Under the pieces are notes generated by a model that did not search any database, was not told the origin of the DNA, and was given only the letters and a program-made list of their open reading frames with translations. A stretch of 64,000 nucleotides of DNA from Bimastos eiseni (lineage: Eukaryota > Annelida > Clitellata > Crassiclitellata > Lumbricidae): positions 7,480,853 to 7,544,852 of the forward strand of contig OY365809.1 of NCBI GenBank assembly GCA_959347315.1, read 5' to 3'. This document shows, piece by piece, positions 1-13,750 of this stretch (its first letter is position 1; each line of letters begins with the position of its first letter). A program made the translations under genes and the position numbers.

Positions 1-1913
1 TTCTAAATTAAATTTTACTTCATATAGTCTAGTGCACCTCTGATTTGTTTTGTTCCTTGTGATGTGTGTTGTGGATTATTTCCTCTTTGCTGCATTTGCA
101 TTGTTGAACCGCATTAATTATCAGTGACTGTCTGTCATCTGTGCTGTTGAAGCAAGTATGTGCATTCGTGTATATACCAATCGGTTGACTTTGAGCAGTT
201 AGGATTATAATCAGATTTCTCTTATAGCCAATATTCAGTTCTCAGTCTGTCTGCAACTTATTGGATGAGAATCTTTCTCCGACATTGCCCATTTGACATT
301 ATTTAAAGTCCCCATTTATTGACCCTGCTAACGTTAGACTTCTTTGTGATGCAATCATTTCATTTCCTGTGTATATTTTTGCTCTTATTGTGTCAAATCA
401 GTAAATCTGAATCTGGGTGAATTGTGGAGAATATCTTGTTCAGGGTCATTACACAGTAGGTGCTGCATTACTGACCCAATGCTCCTAGAAGCCACTGTGT
501 CTGTCTCACAGCATCGATGCATCATTTCAGCTAGACAGACGAGAGAAATTCTTTATGATAAATTAGACTGATGCGTTTGTTTCATGAGAATTTGTGTTTA
601 GAGTTCTGTGAGTGCTCATAAGTGTGAAGTTACCTAATGCAAATCTGTTTTTGTAATTGATTTGTTTCTGAATTTTTGCTGAATCTATAGTGTGCTGGTA
701 TTGGAAATGTAAGAGTCAGTAAAGTATAGAGATTTTTCACATTCAAGTGTTGCATTGATGTCATCTGTACACATGCGTGATTTATCATCCAATGCAGGTT
801 GACACGCACACTGTTTTATGACCTTTGTCGGGTATGCAACTATGGGCGAACCTGTGATTAGCTTGTGCACGTTAAGCAGGCAGTTATCTCCACCATTCAT
901 GTTGTATTTGGTTACTGTGAGAAGTCCCGAAATGTAACTGAGTTTATTACTTGATCAAGTCTGATTCACCCGTAGAAGGTGTCTTTGGGGTCACTAGATT
1001 TGGCTGATCAATAATAATCAGTTACAGTGTAGGGCGAGTGAAAATGTCCACAGATCCTTGATTGTGACATTTTCACTATAACTTACGCTTGTGCTATCCT
1101 AAGACGCTGTATGTGTTGGCCATTTGGATATTTTCATTAGAAATATAAGATATTCTTTCGATTATGCAGACTTGATAGTGCGAACGTTTGGTGACCTGTG
1201 AAGAACACACTAACCAGCTGTAGGTTGTTTGCTCATTTTGTAGGATGTTTACAACTCCTGATAGCATCATAACATACATATATAATTTCTTCCACATGTC
1301 TGTTATACTCTGCTTGTGATTCTGAATCGGTTTCAATTGGTATCTGACAATTGTATACAGTATGTAAAATATCAAAAATGACATCACATACAGCTGTCTT
1401 AGTGCATAAAATTGTAAAATTCCATTTGTTAATTGGCTGCACGAGGAATCATAGGCATGACTTAATAGCAGGATCTGTCAAGAAAGATCTGCAAGTCATT
1501 GTTGTTTATTTCAGCTGCTTAATGAAAGTGTAAGCAAGATGTTATTGTGAGTGGTGTCAACAGGTAGCTCAGGCCATTTTTTTTCATTGGTTGGGAGCTA
1601 AGGCTTTTTCGGTATTTTCTGGCCGAGCTGATCGACCACATACTATTAGCTAAATAATATGCTTATGGTCCATTTTAATTTTGCATATTTTATTTCCATT
1701 ACTGAAGCCAGTAATATCTCATGCATTAATTAATTTAAACTCTACTAAGTTTGAGTAATACAAGTTGATTATGGTTTAACAAATGATTTTAGCTCTGCTT
1801 TTTCTCCTTAAGACTTTTTGTTTGGTCAAATAACAGGACCTTAATATGCCGATGGCATTTCTTTGTTTGAATTCTCTAATAGTTTATACGAACACCTGCT
1901 GATGACTTTACAG
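1..1913. other. Upstream intron or 5' flank of the FAM184-like gene, no coding exon seen
   Basis: The first 1.9 kb is AT-rich. No reading frame here resembles the coiled-coil protein encoded downstream, and the first recognisable exon begins at 1914 after a TTTACAG acceptor. Because that exon opens in mid-protein, this stretch is most likely intron sequence of the same gene, with the N-terminal exons outside the window. No RNA gene or clear repeat family was recognised. Confidence 0.4.
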
Positions 1914-4900
1914 ATTGAACGACTAGAACAGTTGGTTCAAGAAAGTCAGCAGGGTCTCGGGTCAGTGAACTCGCATCTGAACAGTCTGCGCGAATCAGCC
2001 GACACTCTAAGATCCGAACTCACACAAACGAAACTCCTTCTCAGCGAATCCCACAGCAACTGTGCAGCACTACAGGTCACGCCAATTAACTCTTTTGCTT
2101 TTCAGAATTTGCTGATTCTTGTTAGCATTGAGATGAACTTTTTATTCCATTCCTCACCTGAACATAAAAAAATAAATATTATGTGTGTACACGGTTTCAT
2201 TTGTATTTGTTAAATACATGTGAAAAAATTATGTGTGTGTGCATGTGTGTGTATTACGTATAAAGTGGTCTTCACTTTGCAGAAGGACTATGACAGTCTG
2301 AAAATTCAGCACGATAGCAGTTTAAAGGACGCTGAAGCAAAACTCAGAACTGAGTTACAGCAACTCAAAACGGAACTAGACAACAGCTGGAAGAATCAGG
2401 CAAAGTAAGAAGAGATAGTTTGTGAGTTGTCCTGAAGGCAACTGTTGATTCTCAGTGGCATTGCTCTTGTCTGGACACGAAATTCTAATCATTTCTCTAT
2501 GATAATGATTACAGTGATGATAGCAGAGCTTTTCAAATCTTGTATACATGATCGAAGATGGGAAGACTTGAGGTTTGACAATCATGGATTCACTTCAGTA
2601 TAATTCTGTGTACAGGTTGATTTGTTGAGATCAGTTGTCTTTAAATGCACTGTAATTATTCTCTGTAGTATCTTTCCTTTGTCAAACTCTGTTTTTATTC
2701 TGAGCAAGGTAAATACTGTTGTCCTCTTGTTATATTTTAGTATATTGTATTGGTGAGTGTACTTCTAACAGCATTCCAGGCAAGAGAGCTCAGTGGAAAC
2801 AGGAAAGTCTTAAGGTTTCAAGCTGCTGCATTTATGCCTTCTGAAGCCCCGTGAGCATGCATTGGTAGATGGAATGTTGTGTCCATGGTGTCAGGCTATA
2901 TTTGATTATTTGAAATGAACCGTAGGTGACCCTAGTTAGCCGGATCTTGATCCGTTGAGGGCCGCTTATTGAAGTGTTTGCAATCAGAGCCTAAGATACA
3001 GTTTAATTGTCTGTATTTGTTGAAATGATCACAATTGAAGCTCTTGATTGATTACTCAATTGATTGGTAGGATAGCCTGACTTCTTGTTTCCCTGATTTT
3101 GCTTTCCATTACTTTATTGGTTGTAATTTGAAGTGACCTACAGCTGATGTCTTGTTTATAGCAATGATGGTGTTCTAGGAGTCGTTTGATTAGATTGTGT
3201 TACACTGCATTGAAGGTTATACTTTTTTGCACCCTGTGCTTATGTTAGTTATAGAAGAGAGTAGTTTTCATATCCTGAGAATTTTACTCTGACATCTTGT
3301 GCTGCCTTTTAGAGCGGAGTGTGACCGGCTGAGGAAGGAATTAATAAAGCAGAAGGAATCAGACGAAAAAGCCACCGTTGATCGACTGATGAAACTGAAG
3401 GAGGCTGAACTGACTGCTACCAAACAGGGATGGGAGAAGAAAGTCAGCCAGTTGCTAGATGAGGTACACTGATGTATATAGTACTTGTTTTGATGTGTAG
3501 TCTCATTCAATCCTGTGCCATACTCTGCATTTTAATGAGTGCCAGTGTATGTTCAGACTTTAGTCACCTTGTGCTTTAGTTTGTTGAACTCTAGCAACCG
3601 TTCTCGCTGAGGTAGCGTCCCTTAATTCCTTCATATTCATTCCGGTTCTTTCTTGTATTCGTCCATCCATTTCTTGGGGGCCCTCATTTTGTCTTTCCTT
3701 CTCTGCATACCAACATCATTTCCTTTTCCATTCCATTTGATTGCATTACATGTCCCAAAAAAACCAGCTTCCTTGTCAACGCTGTATGTTGTAAGATCTC
3801 ATCATTCTCAACTCCAATCTTCCTGCGCACCTCTTCGTTTGTCTTCTTCTCCGTCCATGATATTCTCTGCATCTTCCTCCATGTCCACATTTTGCATGCA
3901 TTGATCTTCTTCTCCATGTTCTTCCATGTTCTTCAGACTTATGTACCATATATGTAAACAAAGAAACACATTTCTCTGTTTGAAATGTAGTCTGAATGAT
4001 TCTAGATCACAGGTCTGAAGAAAGCGCTGAGTGCAACCAAAGCCACTCAGTCGGAGATGATGGAGGAGTTGAAGAAGCTGAAAGATGAAGAACTACGTCA
4101 GCTGCGTCTGGAGATGTTTAAATCTGCGGAGGAGTACGAACGCAAAGTGGACAGCCTGAATGTCATGTACACTGGAGAGATTGAGACAATGATTAGCACA
4201 CACAAGGAACAGATGAAGGTCAGAGAAGACATTTCCATTTCTACATACATTGGGTTTTTTGAGTTTATTTACTCTGGTATTTTATTTATTTGCTCTAAAT
4301 GTATTCCTTGTATTTATGTGCTGACCAGTTCGCAGGTCCTATGTCGGGTGCAACTATTCCGCGGTTTACTCCTCGCTCACGCATGGCAACAACAGCCATG
4401 GCCTATTCGGTGAATGGTTACTTCGGGTGTAAGCTCTATTCAAAGAATAAGCTATTCCAACCCATGCATATGGGCACAGAACTATAGTGAGACTTTATTA
4501 GATACTTGTTCAAGGTTCCTACTTGGTGAAAAACCTAGGGTGAAGTTTTAAGTTTAGTACTGCTTTTTATAAGTTGATACTCTGCCACACTTATTTTTTT
4601 ACATTCAATATAATTGTTATTCATTCATTTGAGAATTTATCACAGCTAATATATTCATTGATCAATTATTATTATTTTATTACTTATCTCATGCAATGGA
4701 CCCAAGATGACTTGGATCGCTACAGAAAGTCGTGCGCTGAATTGTTGATCGACCAGTTACTGATGAAGATGAGGGGCAGAAGGAAGTGGAAGAAGATTCT
4801 CTGCATTTCAGACAATGCTTGACTCAAAGATGGTTGAAGACAAGATTAGATAAAGAGGCAACATTAGTTGTTCTATGTCCCTTGTTGTCATTTATGAAAA

Positions 4901-7900
4901 CTTAAATTCGAGATGTGTGCAGCAGGATTGAAAAAGGACACTGAGTTTGGACCTCACCAGTTGGACAGTTTCACGAGCGACTGGTATTCATTGTTGCCTT
5001 GGTGATGTATATATCCTGTTTAGACGTTGGAGGGTGAGATGAGGAAGCGCCAGGTGGAGGAACTGAAGACACATATTGACTCACATAAGATTGTTGTGGC
5101 AGCATTACGAGACGATCTGGAGAAGGAAAAGAGAATGGAATTGGATGCACAGCTTAGACAGAACCAACAGGACATGGGTAATGTATTACACGGTCGACTC
5201 TGTTGATTGAAGTTATATACATTGGAAAGTGTTGGTTACTTGCTGCAAGTGCAAAAATCATTCTTTTATGAAATGTTGTCACATATGTTATACTTATTTA
5301 CTCCTTCAAACATTTGCTTGAATTAGAACTTGTTTATGCAAACACTTGAAGACCATAGAATTAGTTATTCATGTAGTCAACTTGGGAGTGCCTCTGCCGA
5401 GTTCCTCTTGAATGGATGCTGCCTTAGATAGGTGCCTACAATTACAGTTCTGTCTCTCAATGTTTAATGACTGCTGTGTTTGCAGAGGACCTTCGAGTTG
5501 AGCTGGAACAGAGGCTGGCATCGGAGATTGAAAACTTGACTTACGTGCACGTGGAAGAGCTACAGGCATCCAGACTAGAACTGGAAAGACAGATTGAAAT
5601 CTCTAAGGAAAAGGTAGGCACGGTCTAATTAGTCTGTGGTCTTGGTAGGCTGTACTTGGCTATTCCAGACCATGTTAGAATTGCTGAGGAGAACTCTAGC
5701 TTAGGACAGTTTTGAAGAAAATGTAGACTAGCTTGCAATAGATGATGATGACTGTGATATGCATGTCCTTGGCAGAAAATGACAGTTTGAGGACGTTGAC
5801 TCTGTTAAATGCAAATGAAGTACACTTAAGCAAAAAAATATTTCATGATACACGTTAGAATAATTTCATATATTTATTTTGCCTTGTTATACATTTTAAT
5901 TGTAAATGGTTTAAATAACTATTATTGTGTTTCATTTGCTGTCTGCAATATTTTACATAGAACTAATTTATTGGTATTTATTAGAGTTTTGTGTTTATAG
6001 AATGGTGAGAATGCTATTCTAATCATGCACCTAAAGGAGACAGTAACTCACAAGGATGAAGCAATCAGTAAACTCCAGGCTGAGATAAAGACTCTCCAGG
6101 AAGCTGTGCAAGAGATCACAGGAAACTTAGAACAGAAGGGAAAGGACATTGTACGACTACGAAAGGAAGCAAGTCGCACAATCAAGTAGGCACCGAGAAG
6201 ATGTCTTGGTCTTTACTGTAAGGACGTTGGCAAACATTGTCATATTTGAGGAATAAAAACTGATGCATTAATGGGAGATAATTCAGGTTTTTTTAGGCAA
6301 AATGGCAGATGCAGTCAGGTGTTTTTTCATGTTTTGAGAAATTATGAATTTTGGATTCTGGTATATCTAAGTTATTCGCCTGAAATCTAATAATTATGTG
6401 AAGATATTTTTGTATTGTATTGAATATGAAGATTTGTAAAGCATCTGTAGTAGGGTGAATCATTCACAAGCGCTGCCAACGTGCACGACCCAGTGATAAG
6501 AACAGTGAGAAAGTCCTCTTTCATCCTCTTCTGCTTTTCTCACAAGCGATAAAAGATGAACGACTGCCGGATACAATTGTAGATCGAATAGAAGAAGAAA
6601 GTGTTCCAAAGAAGACGAGAAGAAGGGAATTGCAGAGGCCAATTCAAGAACGTATTTAGCATATTTGAAAATATTGCGAATGGTAATAATCATAGATGAT
6701 ATCAGGGTAGATAATTATAGATTTGGCCTAGTTTCCATTTACCCAAAATACATATAGTTTGTGGAAAAGTTCAATCAATTGTTATTTTGTGCTTTATAAA
6801 TCGTATGCTTGTCATGTGATTAGGGCCAGAGAGTCTGAGCTTCAGAAGAGACATGCCGAGAATAACGCAGCCCTTGAATCTAATCACCTGTCACAGACTC
6901 AAGAAATGGTCAGGGAGTTCAGTGGTGCTCAACTGCTGTTAAAGGAAAAGATTACACAGCTCCAGGACATGTATGTCTTACCAGTGCTTAGTCATACCAG
7001 TGCTACTTAAACATACCAGTGCTTAATCATACCAGTGCTACTTAAACATACCAGTGCTTAATCATATCAGTGCTACTTAAACATACCAGTGCTTAATCAT
7101 ACCAGTGCTACTTAAACATACCAGTGTTTAATCATACCAGTGCTACTTAAACATACCAGTGCTTAATCATACCCATGCTCACTTAATAATACCAGTGCTT
7201 ACTTAATGATACCAGTGTTACTTAATCGTATCAGTGCTTAAACATACCAGTGCTTATCATACTGATGCTTAATTGTGCCTGTTTGAACATTATAAATGAA
7301 AACTAGCCGCTTGAACTCGTTTCACTTTACATAATTTAGTCTACAGATACTTTGTAGCCTGTCTTAGAGCATGTTACAGTTGAAATATGAACTTTAGCAT
7401 GAAATTGCTTTCAAAGTTCTTTGAAGTTAGATTCATAAAACTGGTGGTAAAATGTGGCTTAAAGCATGAAGTGAGTGTAGTGTAACATTAAAACTTACAT
7501 TATTTTTATAAACAATATATGAATATGAAACTATTTCACTTCTTGTGACATATTTATTGTGAAAGGCTTGAGGAAGCGGAAGAGAGGTATCAAAACAGAG
7601 AATCACGAGAGGAAGATGTTGAGAAGATACGAGGCCTGAATGCTCAGCTACTCAGTAAAGAGGAAGAAATGAAAAAGCTCATAGTAAGTTTAACAAATTA
7701 ACCATCAACAGTTACATCTTCTTCTTTATTATAACAGCTGCTTATGTCTATGCATCAGTTGTTGAGGCTGCTGCTTTTAAGTCTTTAATCAGACCTTTTT
7801 ATGTTGTTAAGGAACAGTAGTGTAGTGTTTGACAAATTCGTGACAATAGAGCCTAGGTGAGAGTTACAATATGTAATGACACTGAGAAGCTATAAACATG

Positions 7901-9006
7901 TCTGTCACCCACCACTAAAATTTGGTATAGGTGGTAAAGTACTATAAGCCCTTGGCTGCATTGGCCTCCTGTCTAATTCGAGCTCTTGAAATATAAAAAT
8001 CTCACTGCAGAGGTCATGGATTGTAGGATGAAAAGCTGGAAACAGATTAGAACAGAGAAATGGCACAATGTTGACTGTAGAGGCATCTCATCAGTATATA
8101 TGAACATTCTGCTCCTACATAAATCCTGTCATGTATTTGTATTTGGCATATTTACTATAGAGTATAAAGGATTACTTAATTTCTTACGTTGTCATTGTAG
8201 GCCGACAAGAAATACTTCCAGCTGGAACTAGTCAATCGTGAAACAAACTTCAACAAAGTTTTCAGTGCAGACCCTAAAGTTGGCCTACTCAACCCTCTAA
8301 CAGTGAACAAGGTTAGAGCATATGTTTATCACCATCATTCGCCATCATTAGTTTATATCAGGGGCAGCAAACCAGGGGAGGGGTCGAGGGGGACAAGTCC
8401 CCCACCTTTTACGGAGAGGGGACACGTTATACATTTGTCCTCCACAATTTCTACCCCTCTCATTGGGTGTCCCCCATCTGTCAAACGAGATCACAGCCTC
8501 TGGTTTACATCAATGTCTGCTTGTAATAATAAAATAATTAACAATTAGCTAACCTGCCCTGGACTGTCCATTGTCCAAACTGTTTGACAATTACAGCAGA
8601 GTACAAACAATATAGAAATACAGGGTCTATCTGGATTCTTAACTTCTGAGATAACATCACGAGTTGGAATTACTTCTATTCTAGATAAATATCTAGATTA
8701 GCACTTGAGGAAATGCTTCATGCATTCTCCAAGTGGTTGAATCCCATCTCAGAACCAGTGTGGGCTATAAATCAGCTACCTGTATAAAAATGAATTTTCA
8801 ATGAAAATATCAGTCTGTGCCAATTGTAATACTGCATTTTCTTTTACTAATTTTAGAAGCCAAAGCTAAAAGATTTTCCTCTACGCCAGAATAGCAGTTC
8901 TTCGCTCGTTGCTCGACTTGATCCTTTGCCTGGTTCACCATTTCACGATGAGAAATTATATAACTTTAAACCCCTTCCACCACCAGTAAAAAAATTTCTT
9001 CACTAG
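1914..9006 (+). CDS. FAM184: FAM184 family coiled-coil protein, 3' eleven exons (5' part outside window)
   Basis: Coding exons by splice consensus and phase: 1914-2075, 2283-2404, 3313-3463, 4006-4218, 5024-5177, 5486-5613, 6001-6185, 6824-6970, 7566-7683, 8201-8311, 8857-9006 (stop TAG at 9004). They join in one frame to 546 residues, nearly all charged heptad coiled coil rich in E, K, Q and L (for example EELKKLKDEELRQLRLEM in exon 4). The C-terminus identifies the family: KKYFQLELVNRETNFNKVF is the conserved FAM184A/B signature, followed by a low-complexity tail with RLDPLPGSP and KPLPPPVKKF. FAM184 proteins are poorly understood coiled-coil proteins; no enzymatic motif is visible, so the role is unknown. 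The N-terminal half is missing only because the window starts inside the gene. It runs tail-to-tail with the calmodulin-like gene. Family assignment is strong; A versus B type cannot be decided. Confidence 0.9.
6975..7262. repeat. 35-bp minisatellite in a FAM184 intron
   Basis: About seven to eight tandem copies of a 35-bp unit, built from two half-units that each contain CATACCAGTGCT. Copies diverge towards the right end. The array starts within about five bases of the splice donor at 6971. Confidence 0.85.
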
Positions 9007-9865
9007 CCAGACACATTAGAACCAGGTGTGTGTGTGTGTGATGGTGGTGGTGGTGGAAATCAGTTCATTAACTGTGATATTGTAGAAATAATTAATAAAT
9101 TATTTTTTGAAAATTCTTCTGATAATTCTAGTAGAGGTTGTATTTTGGGGCTTTGTGGGAAATGGAAAACTGCCACAGATTCAGTGATTTGACAACCTCA
9201 AGACTGATGTGAAACCATTTTGTTGGCAGATATATTAAGAAAATAGCACATACAACAGTTTTCAAGCCTTTAGTCTTTTGAGGTTACAAAACAACTACTC
9301 AATGTTAAAGTATATGTAGTTCATGAGAACATGAGTTGACAAAGCTACTGGTGGCAAATACAGATCTAAAATTTCTTTAAACATGAAGAATATTTAAAAT
9401 TAGCTTTGCATTTATATTACCACGATTATTACTAAATCGACAGAGTATGTGAGACAAAATGAGAAAAAAAGGTTGTGAAGCAAAAGTGTGACCTGGGGTG
9501 AACTACTGTGTCCCATTAAACCAATGCATTCTCTCGTTGTGTTAGTTCACAAGACTAACACGTCATTCTTCTTAATCAATGTTCAGTCAACTTAAAACTT
9601 TCAACAATGAGATTTTACTAAAACTGATTGGCAAAAAAATGCAGTTCGTCATTAAAATCTTACAAATCCCTTACAAATTCCCATTTAAATCCATATTTCA
9701 ATAGCCATCCACAGATTGTGGGAACTGGAGTGGGGTTTTTAGTTGTTCTTGTAGCAACACATGGAGCTGCCTTAATTATTTCCTCCATGACAAACAGTAT
9801 TACCTAACAGGAAAAGTCGTCTGCTACTCATTCTGTTCTTCGCTACAAGTTTCTTGTGTCATGGT
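9007..9865. other. Convergent intergenic region between FAM184-like and calmodulin-like genes
   Basis: AT-rich sequence presumably holding both 3' UTRs. No coding exon or repeat family was recognised. No canonical polyadenylation hexamer for the minus-strand gene was found by eye. Confidence 0.5.
9094..9099 (+). terminator. Candidate polyadenylation signal of the FAM184-like gene
   Basis: A canonical AATAAA lies 88 bases after the stop codon, in AT-rich sequence, preceded by a short GT run and a TGG-repeat tract. The position suits a short 3' UTR. There is no direct evidence of cleavage. Confidence 0.4.
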
Positions 9866-12800
9866 TCATGAAGTCTGGATAACTTTGAATTCTGCAGACT
9901 ACTATTTCATGTGCATTATGTCCTAAGTGAATTACTGAGTTCCACGTATAAGTCTTGTGAAATGTGCACTAGCGATGCGTAAAATTGTAGTAACAGGTTT
10001 GGTTCAGCTGGAACCGTCGACCAAATCTTCTCTACTTGTTACACATCAGTCTAACTACATCTGAAACACAGCAAAGTAAAATACATCACTAAACACACAA
10101 TCAGTTTTATCGTACCATTGTCTTTACCTTAGGGCCCATTCATATATTACGTTTAAAAAAATCGGATTTTCGGACCCTCCCTACCCCCTTGCTGCATACG
10201 TGATATGTGGACGGACCCATACAGCAGAAATTTCTTCCATATACTACTGTACCATTATATTTCTTCAATTTTTTTAGGTGCAGGTTTTTAAAAAAAATGC
10301 AAGTTTGTTCACTAATGAACTTCTGAGCTCGACAAACTTTGAAAGTAGTTAATGGGCACAATTTCAAGTGTCTCGATAACTGACCAATTAACCGTCTTTG
10401 CAACAATGTGGTACCCAGGATTGTTGTATATGACTCACAAATTTCACATGATGCTACACGAATGGCATGAGACAAAGAGTTTAATATCAAATACCGAAAT
10501 TGAACTATGATGGTAAAAAATACATGAGATTTTAATTCGTCATACCATTGTACATGATCTGTCCATCATGATCGACGTCGATCTCCTTGATCAGGTCATT
10601 CACTTCCTGGTCGGTCAGTTTTTCACCGAGGTTGCACAGAATATGACGAAGCTCCTGCACGGAGATGGACCCCGTTCCGTCACGATCGAAAACGCGGAAC
10701 GCCTCACGCACCTCTTCCGCTTTCTCAGCTGGATTGCTAGTGAACCGTGACATGACGGACTGGAGGTCAGACACGGTGAATGCACTATTTTCTGCAACCA
10801 ATAATGACATCAAACATCTGTTCAATTAACCATTAGTGCCAATAGCTATAAAAATAGTTTCTATGGTTTCTGCAAACTAAAATCAGAATTTCAACTGGTA
10901 TGTAGAATTTATTTAGAATTGTTGGATGTTTCTTGGACTTGATTTTAACTTTGACTAAAAGATCATTCAAATTGTTGACCAAAATTCATATTTGCTATTC
11001 CAAATGTCCCAAGCAATCCTTAAATTACCTGAACCCAAGCAGATTTGTGGTGCAATTATTATTCTGAAAGATTTCAAATTACTCCATCCAGAGCACTTAA
11101 AGGAAATCAAAGCTCTGTGAGGAGCACAACTTAGTCTGAAATAAAAAATACTTCTAGCCCCACCTCAAAACATTGAATTACTCTGCCCATAACCTTAACA
11201 ATTAAAGACTACACCAAATAACAGAAACGCCTTCATGGACCTCTCTTGGTTTGGACCAGTTTCAATTTAGGATTTCATATGACTGGCAAACTTAAAATTC
11301 ATATACAGTAACCAGTGCCATACATATTGATTATTATTAATTTTTTATTATTATACAAAAAAACATAACATTTTCATTATAATATAAAACAATTAAATTC
11401 CCATTTTAAACAATCAAATCAATCAAAAGTTCTTTATTGTTACCAAATCAAATTCAGAAGCAGCAGAAACATGAAATTATACAAGTGGGTATATAAACTA
11501 TAGTTAACACATTTCTATAATAGCAATGATCAAGTACTGTTGAACGATGGAATTAAATAAAAAAATGATTATGTACTTATGGTGTTGCGAGCAATTTCAT
11601 CCACTTCGGCCTCCGTTGGATTCTGTCCTAGAGAGCGAATCACTGTTCCAAGTTCCTGACAAGAAATCTTTCCATCGCCATCTTTGTCAAAGAGAGTGAA
11701 ACACTCCTTGATTTCTGCAAAACATGTCAAAAAATAAAGCAACATAGTTCAATACCTATGGTCGAACCCGCACACTCAGAGCACACTGAGCATTATGGCC
11801 TGACCGCTCTAACCAATCGGCCACCGTGCCGATTGTTACTATTATTATTACTAGCATATAAATATTTCTAAAGCACAAGTTAGCACAACTAAATACATGC
11901 ATATATATTTAAATACAAGGCATACATTGTAGAAGTATGCATACAGATTCGATATAATTTATTTATTTATTTTATTACCGAAATTTGATACCGCCCTTCT
12001 TCCAACATTTTTTGCTCAGAACTGCACACACATGCCTCAATGGCCTGTAACGTATATAACGATACATGCCGATATATACATGTATTACATACAGATACAT
12101 ATATGCAAACATACACAATATCCATATGTATCCTTATACATAAATTTTACATGTCACATATGTAAGCTCAATTTAAAATAAACAACACTGTAGCTGTATT
12201 CTTTTCACTTTTGTAACCATAACACATTAAAACACAAATGCCAATTCAATTTCAATAGACCAGTTCTAACCAGATTGCATTACACAGTTTTATCAATTGA
12301 CATTAAAGCAGCAAATATTTTATCGATTTAGGATTTAAACTTTAAACGAGTTCATTTACTAAGTTAGCTGAAAAATTAATTATTTATGTGCTATTATTAA
12401 TTAAAATATGAACACAGATGCTTACCATCAGAATGAATTTTAGACTGAAACATCAAGAAAAAATATCTCATTAAGAAAGCCGATAAAATATGCAAATAAC
12501 ACAGTACTTAATTAATAAATGTGAACAAAAAGCAATTTCCAAAGATGGTACATGGCCACAGAAAAGAATTTAGGTGGATATAGATCATTTGGAAATCAGT
12601 TCCAGTACATTGGTCAAATTGATGAATGAACAGAAGAATTACAAAATTAAGGCAATGCAACCAGTATCGAGCATCGCGTACATTTTGAGAATGGTTTTAA
12701 ACAAATAATATAATGTGCAGACAATTGCCAAGCTACCAACTGTTACCGATGCAATACTTCATTATTCTGGTCAACTTCAGTCAAAGATCCTAACCCAAAA

Positions 12801-13115
12801 GAGCTTTTCTATATTGTCACACACAGTCACCGAAAAGGCTTTCACCGTTAAACCGACAATGTTTTGTTTATACTTATTTGAATTAACTGCTTATGAAAGA
12901 AAATACAAAGACTGATTATAATGCCGATGGCAGGGCAAGTCACGAAAACACCCAACTGACACACCTTGATGCGTCAGTTGATTGCCCTACCTGACCGGAC
13001 CTGGTCAACCAGTAGCCGAACAGACAGTAGTACGCGGGCTGACATTTATGATAATCAACGTCTTAGAAACAAAACAGCACTGATGAAGTTTTTCTCATAT
13101 TCCATAACTTACCAT
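9866..13115 (-). CDS. Calmodulin-like EF-hand protein, complete, five exons
   Basis: Exons in coding order on the minus strand: 13115-13113 (ATG only), 12444-12426 (19 nt), 11714-11577, 10791-10546, 9891-9866 (stop TGA). All junctions have GT/AG consensus and compatible phases, giving 143 residues against about 149 for calmodulin. EF1 loop (residues 17-28, [12 protein letters not shown]), EF3 (89-100, [12 protein letters not shown]) and EF4 (125-136, [12 protein letters not shown]) keep the coordinating residues. EF2 (about 51-62) has lost the Asp/Asn pattern and probably does not bind calcium. The last exon restores the bidentate Glu of EF4; reading through its donor instead ends in a false stop. 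The ATG-only first exon is also the arrangement of classical calmodulin genes. The N-terminus lacks the calmodulin ADQLTEEQ start, so this is a diverged paralogue or a troponin C/calmodulin-like sensor. Targets are unknown. Confidence 0.87.
11759..11830 (-). mobile_element. SINE fragment, tRNA-like head
   Basis: The minus strand carries the tRNA-like head of the local SINE family: an A-box-like GGCCGATTGGTTAGAGC and a B-box-like GGGTTCGACC. It lies in a calmodulin-like gene intron. The body and tail are absent, so it is a truncated insertion and not a tRNA gene. Confidence 0.7.
11956..12048 (-). mobile_element. SINE fragment, 3' tail
   Basis: Matches the 3' part of the SINE copy at 13751-13988 (TTGGAAGAAGGGCGGTATC and following AT-rich tail). 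Its order relative to the head fragment at 11759 is inverted with respect to an intact copy, so the two are separate or rearranged insertions. Confidence 0.65.
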
Positions 13116-13545
13116 TTTACCGCTAAGACTATAATGTTTCCTCAACCTAAAGTGACTGCAACCTGGCCAGTGCTCTCAAGCGCGCAGGAAGGCGTGTCCG
13201 CAACGGGTGTCTATAAATTCGTAACCAGCTATTTTTACGATCTTCGGCACCGAGTAGTGTCTTTCGTGACCACCTGTTTCCAACCAGCTCTGAAAACAGA
13301 ACTGCATGAGAACTAGCATTGACGGGAATTGTTCTTCTTAATCCCTGCTGGTGTCACTATAATTGTCAGTTTTGTCGAACTAACTTAGGCAAAACAGTCT
13401 AAGCTCAAAAGAATGCAAAAATTCCAACGTAGGCCCCTAGAGGCCCCAACTATAGGACGGGCAATAGACTTATATATATAAAATCGTTGGCTCTTTGCAG
13501 TTTTCGATGTTCACTATATATTATAGATTAACTCTCAAATACGAG

Positions 13546-13648
13546 CAGGACTGTTAACAATACTTGAAAAATGTATTGCAATTGCAATACCAATACATCC
13601 TAATTAAAAGTATCGCGATACCAATACCAATACTTTTCAATATCCCTG
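13546..13648. mobile_element. Short inverted-repeat element, hAT-like ends
   Basis: About 103 bp with imperfect terminal inverted repeats (CAGGACTGTTAACAATACTTG against the complement of the right end, CAGGGATATTGAAAAGTATTG begins it) and an internal palindrome GTATTGCAATTGCAATAC. No clear target-site duplication is visible, so the class call is tentative. Confidence 0.4.
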
Positions 13649-13750
13649 CCGAATTCGATCTTAGCATAAATTCTAATTCATGCAACGATAATTATTGAAA
13701 ATATCACAAGGAATCGCTTGGACCAATCACAAGGGATCTAGATAAGAGGA

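Noticed and set aside
8350..8485. G- and C-rich patch with GGGACAAGTCCCCC palindrome in a FAM184 intron
   Set aside because: It may be a transposon remnant, but no inverted ends or duplications were found to define it.
10532..10825. Calmodulin-like protein as a single-exon 97-residue frame ending MYNGMTN
   Set aside because: A GTATGA donor at 10545 and an in-phase exon at 9891-9866 restore the EF4 glutamate and a normal C-terminus. The long frame reads into introns on both sides.
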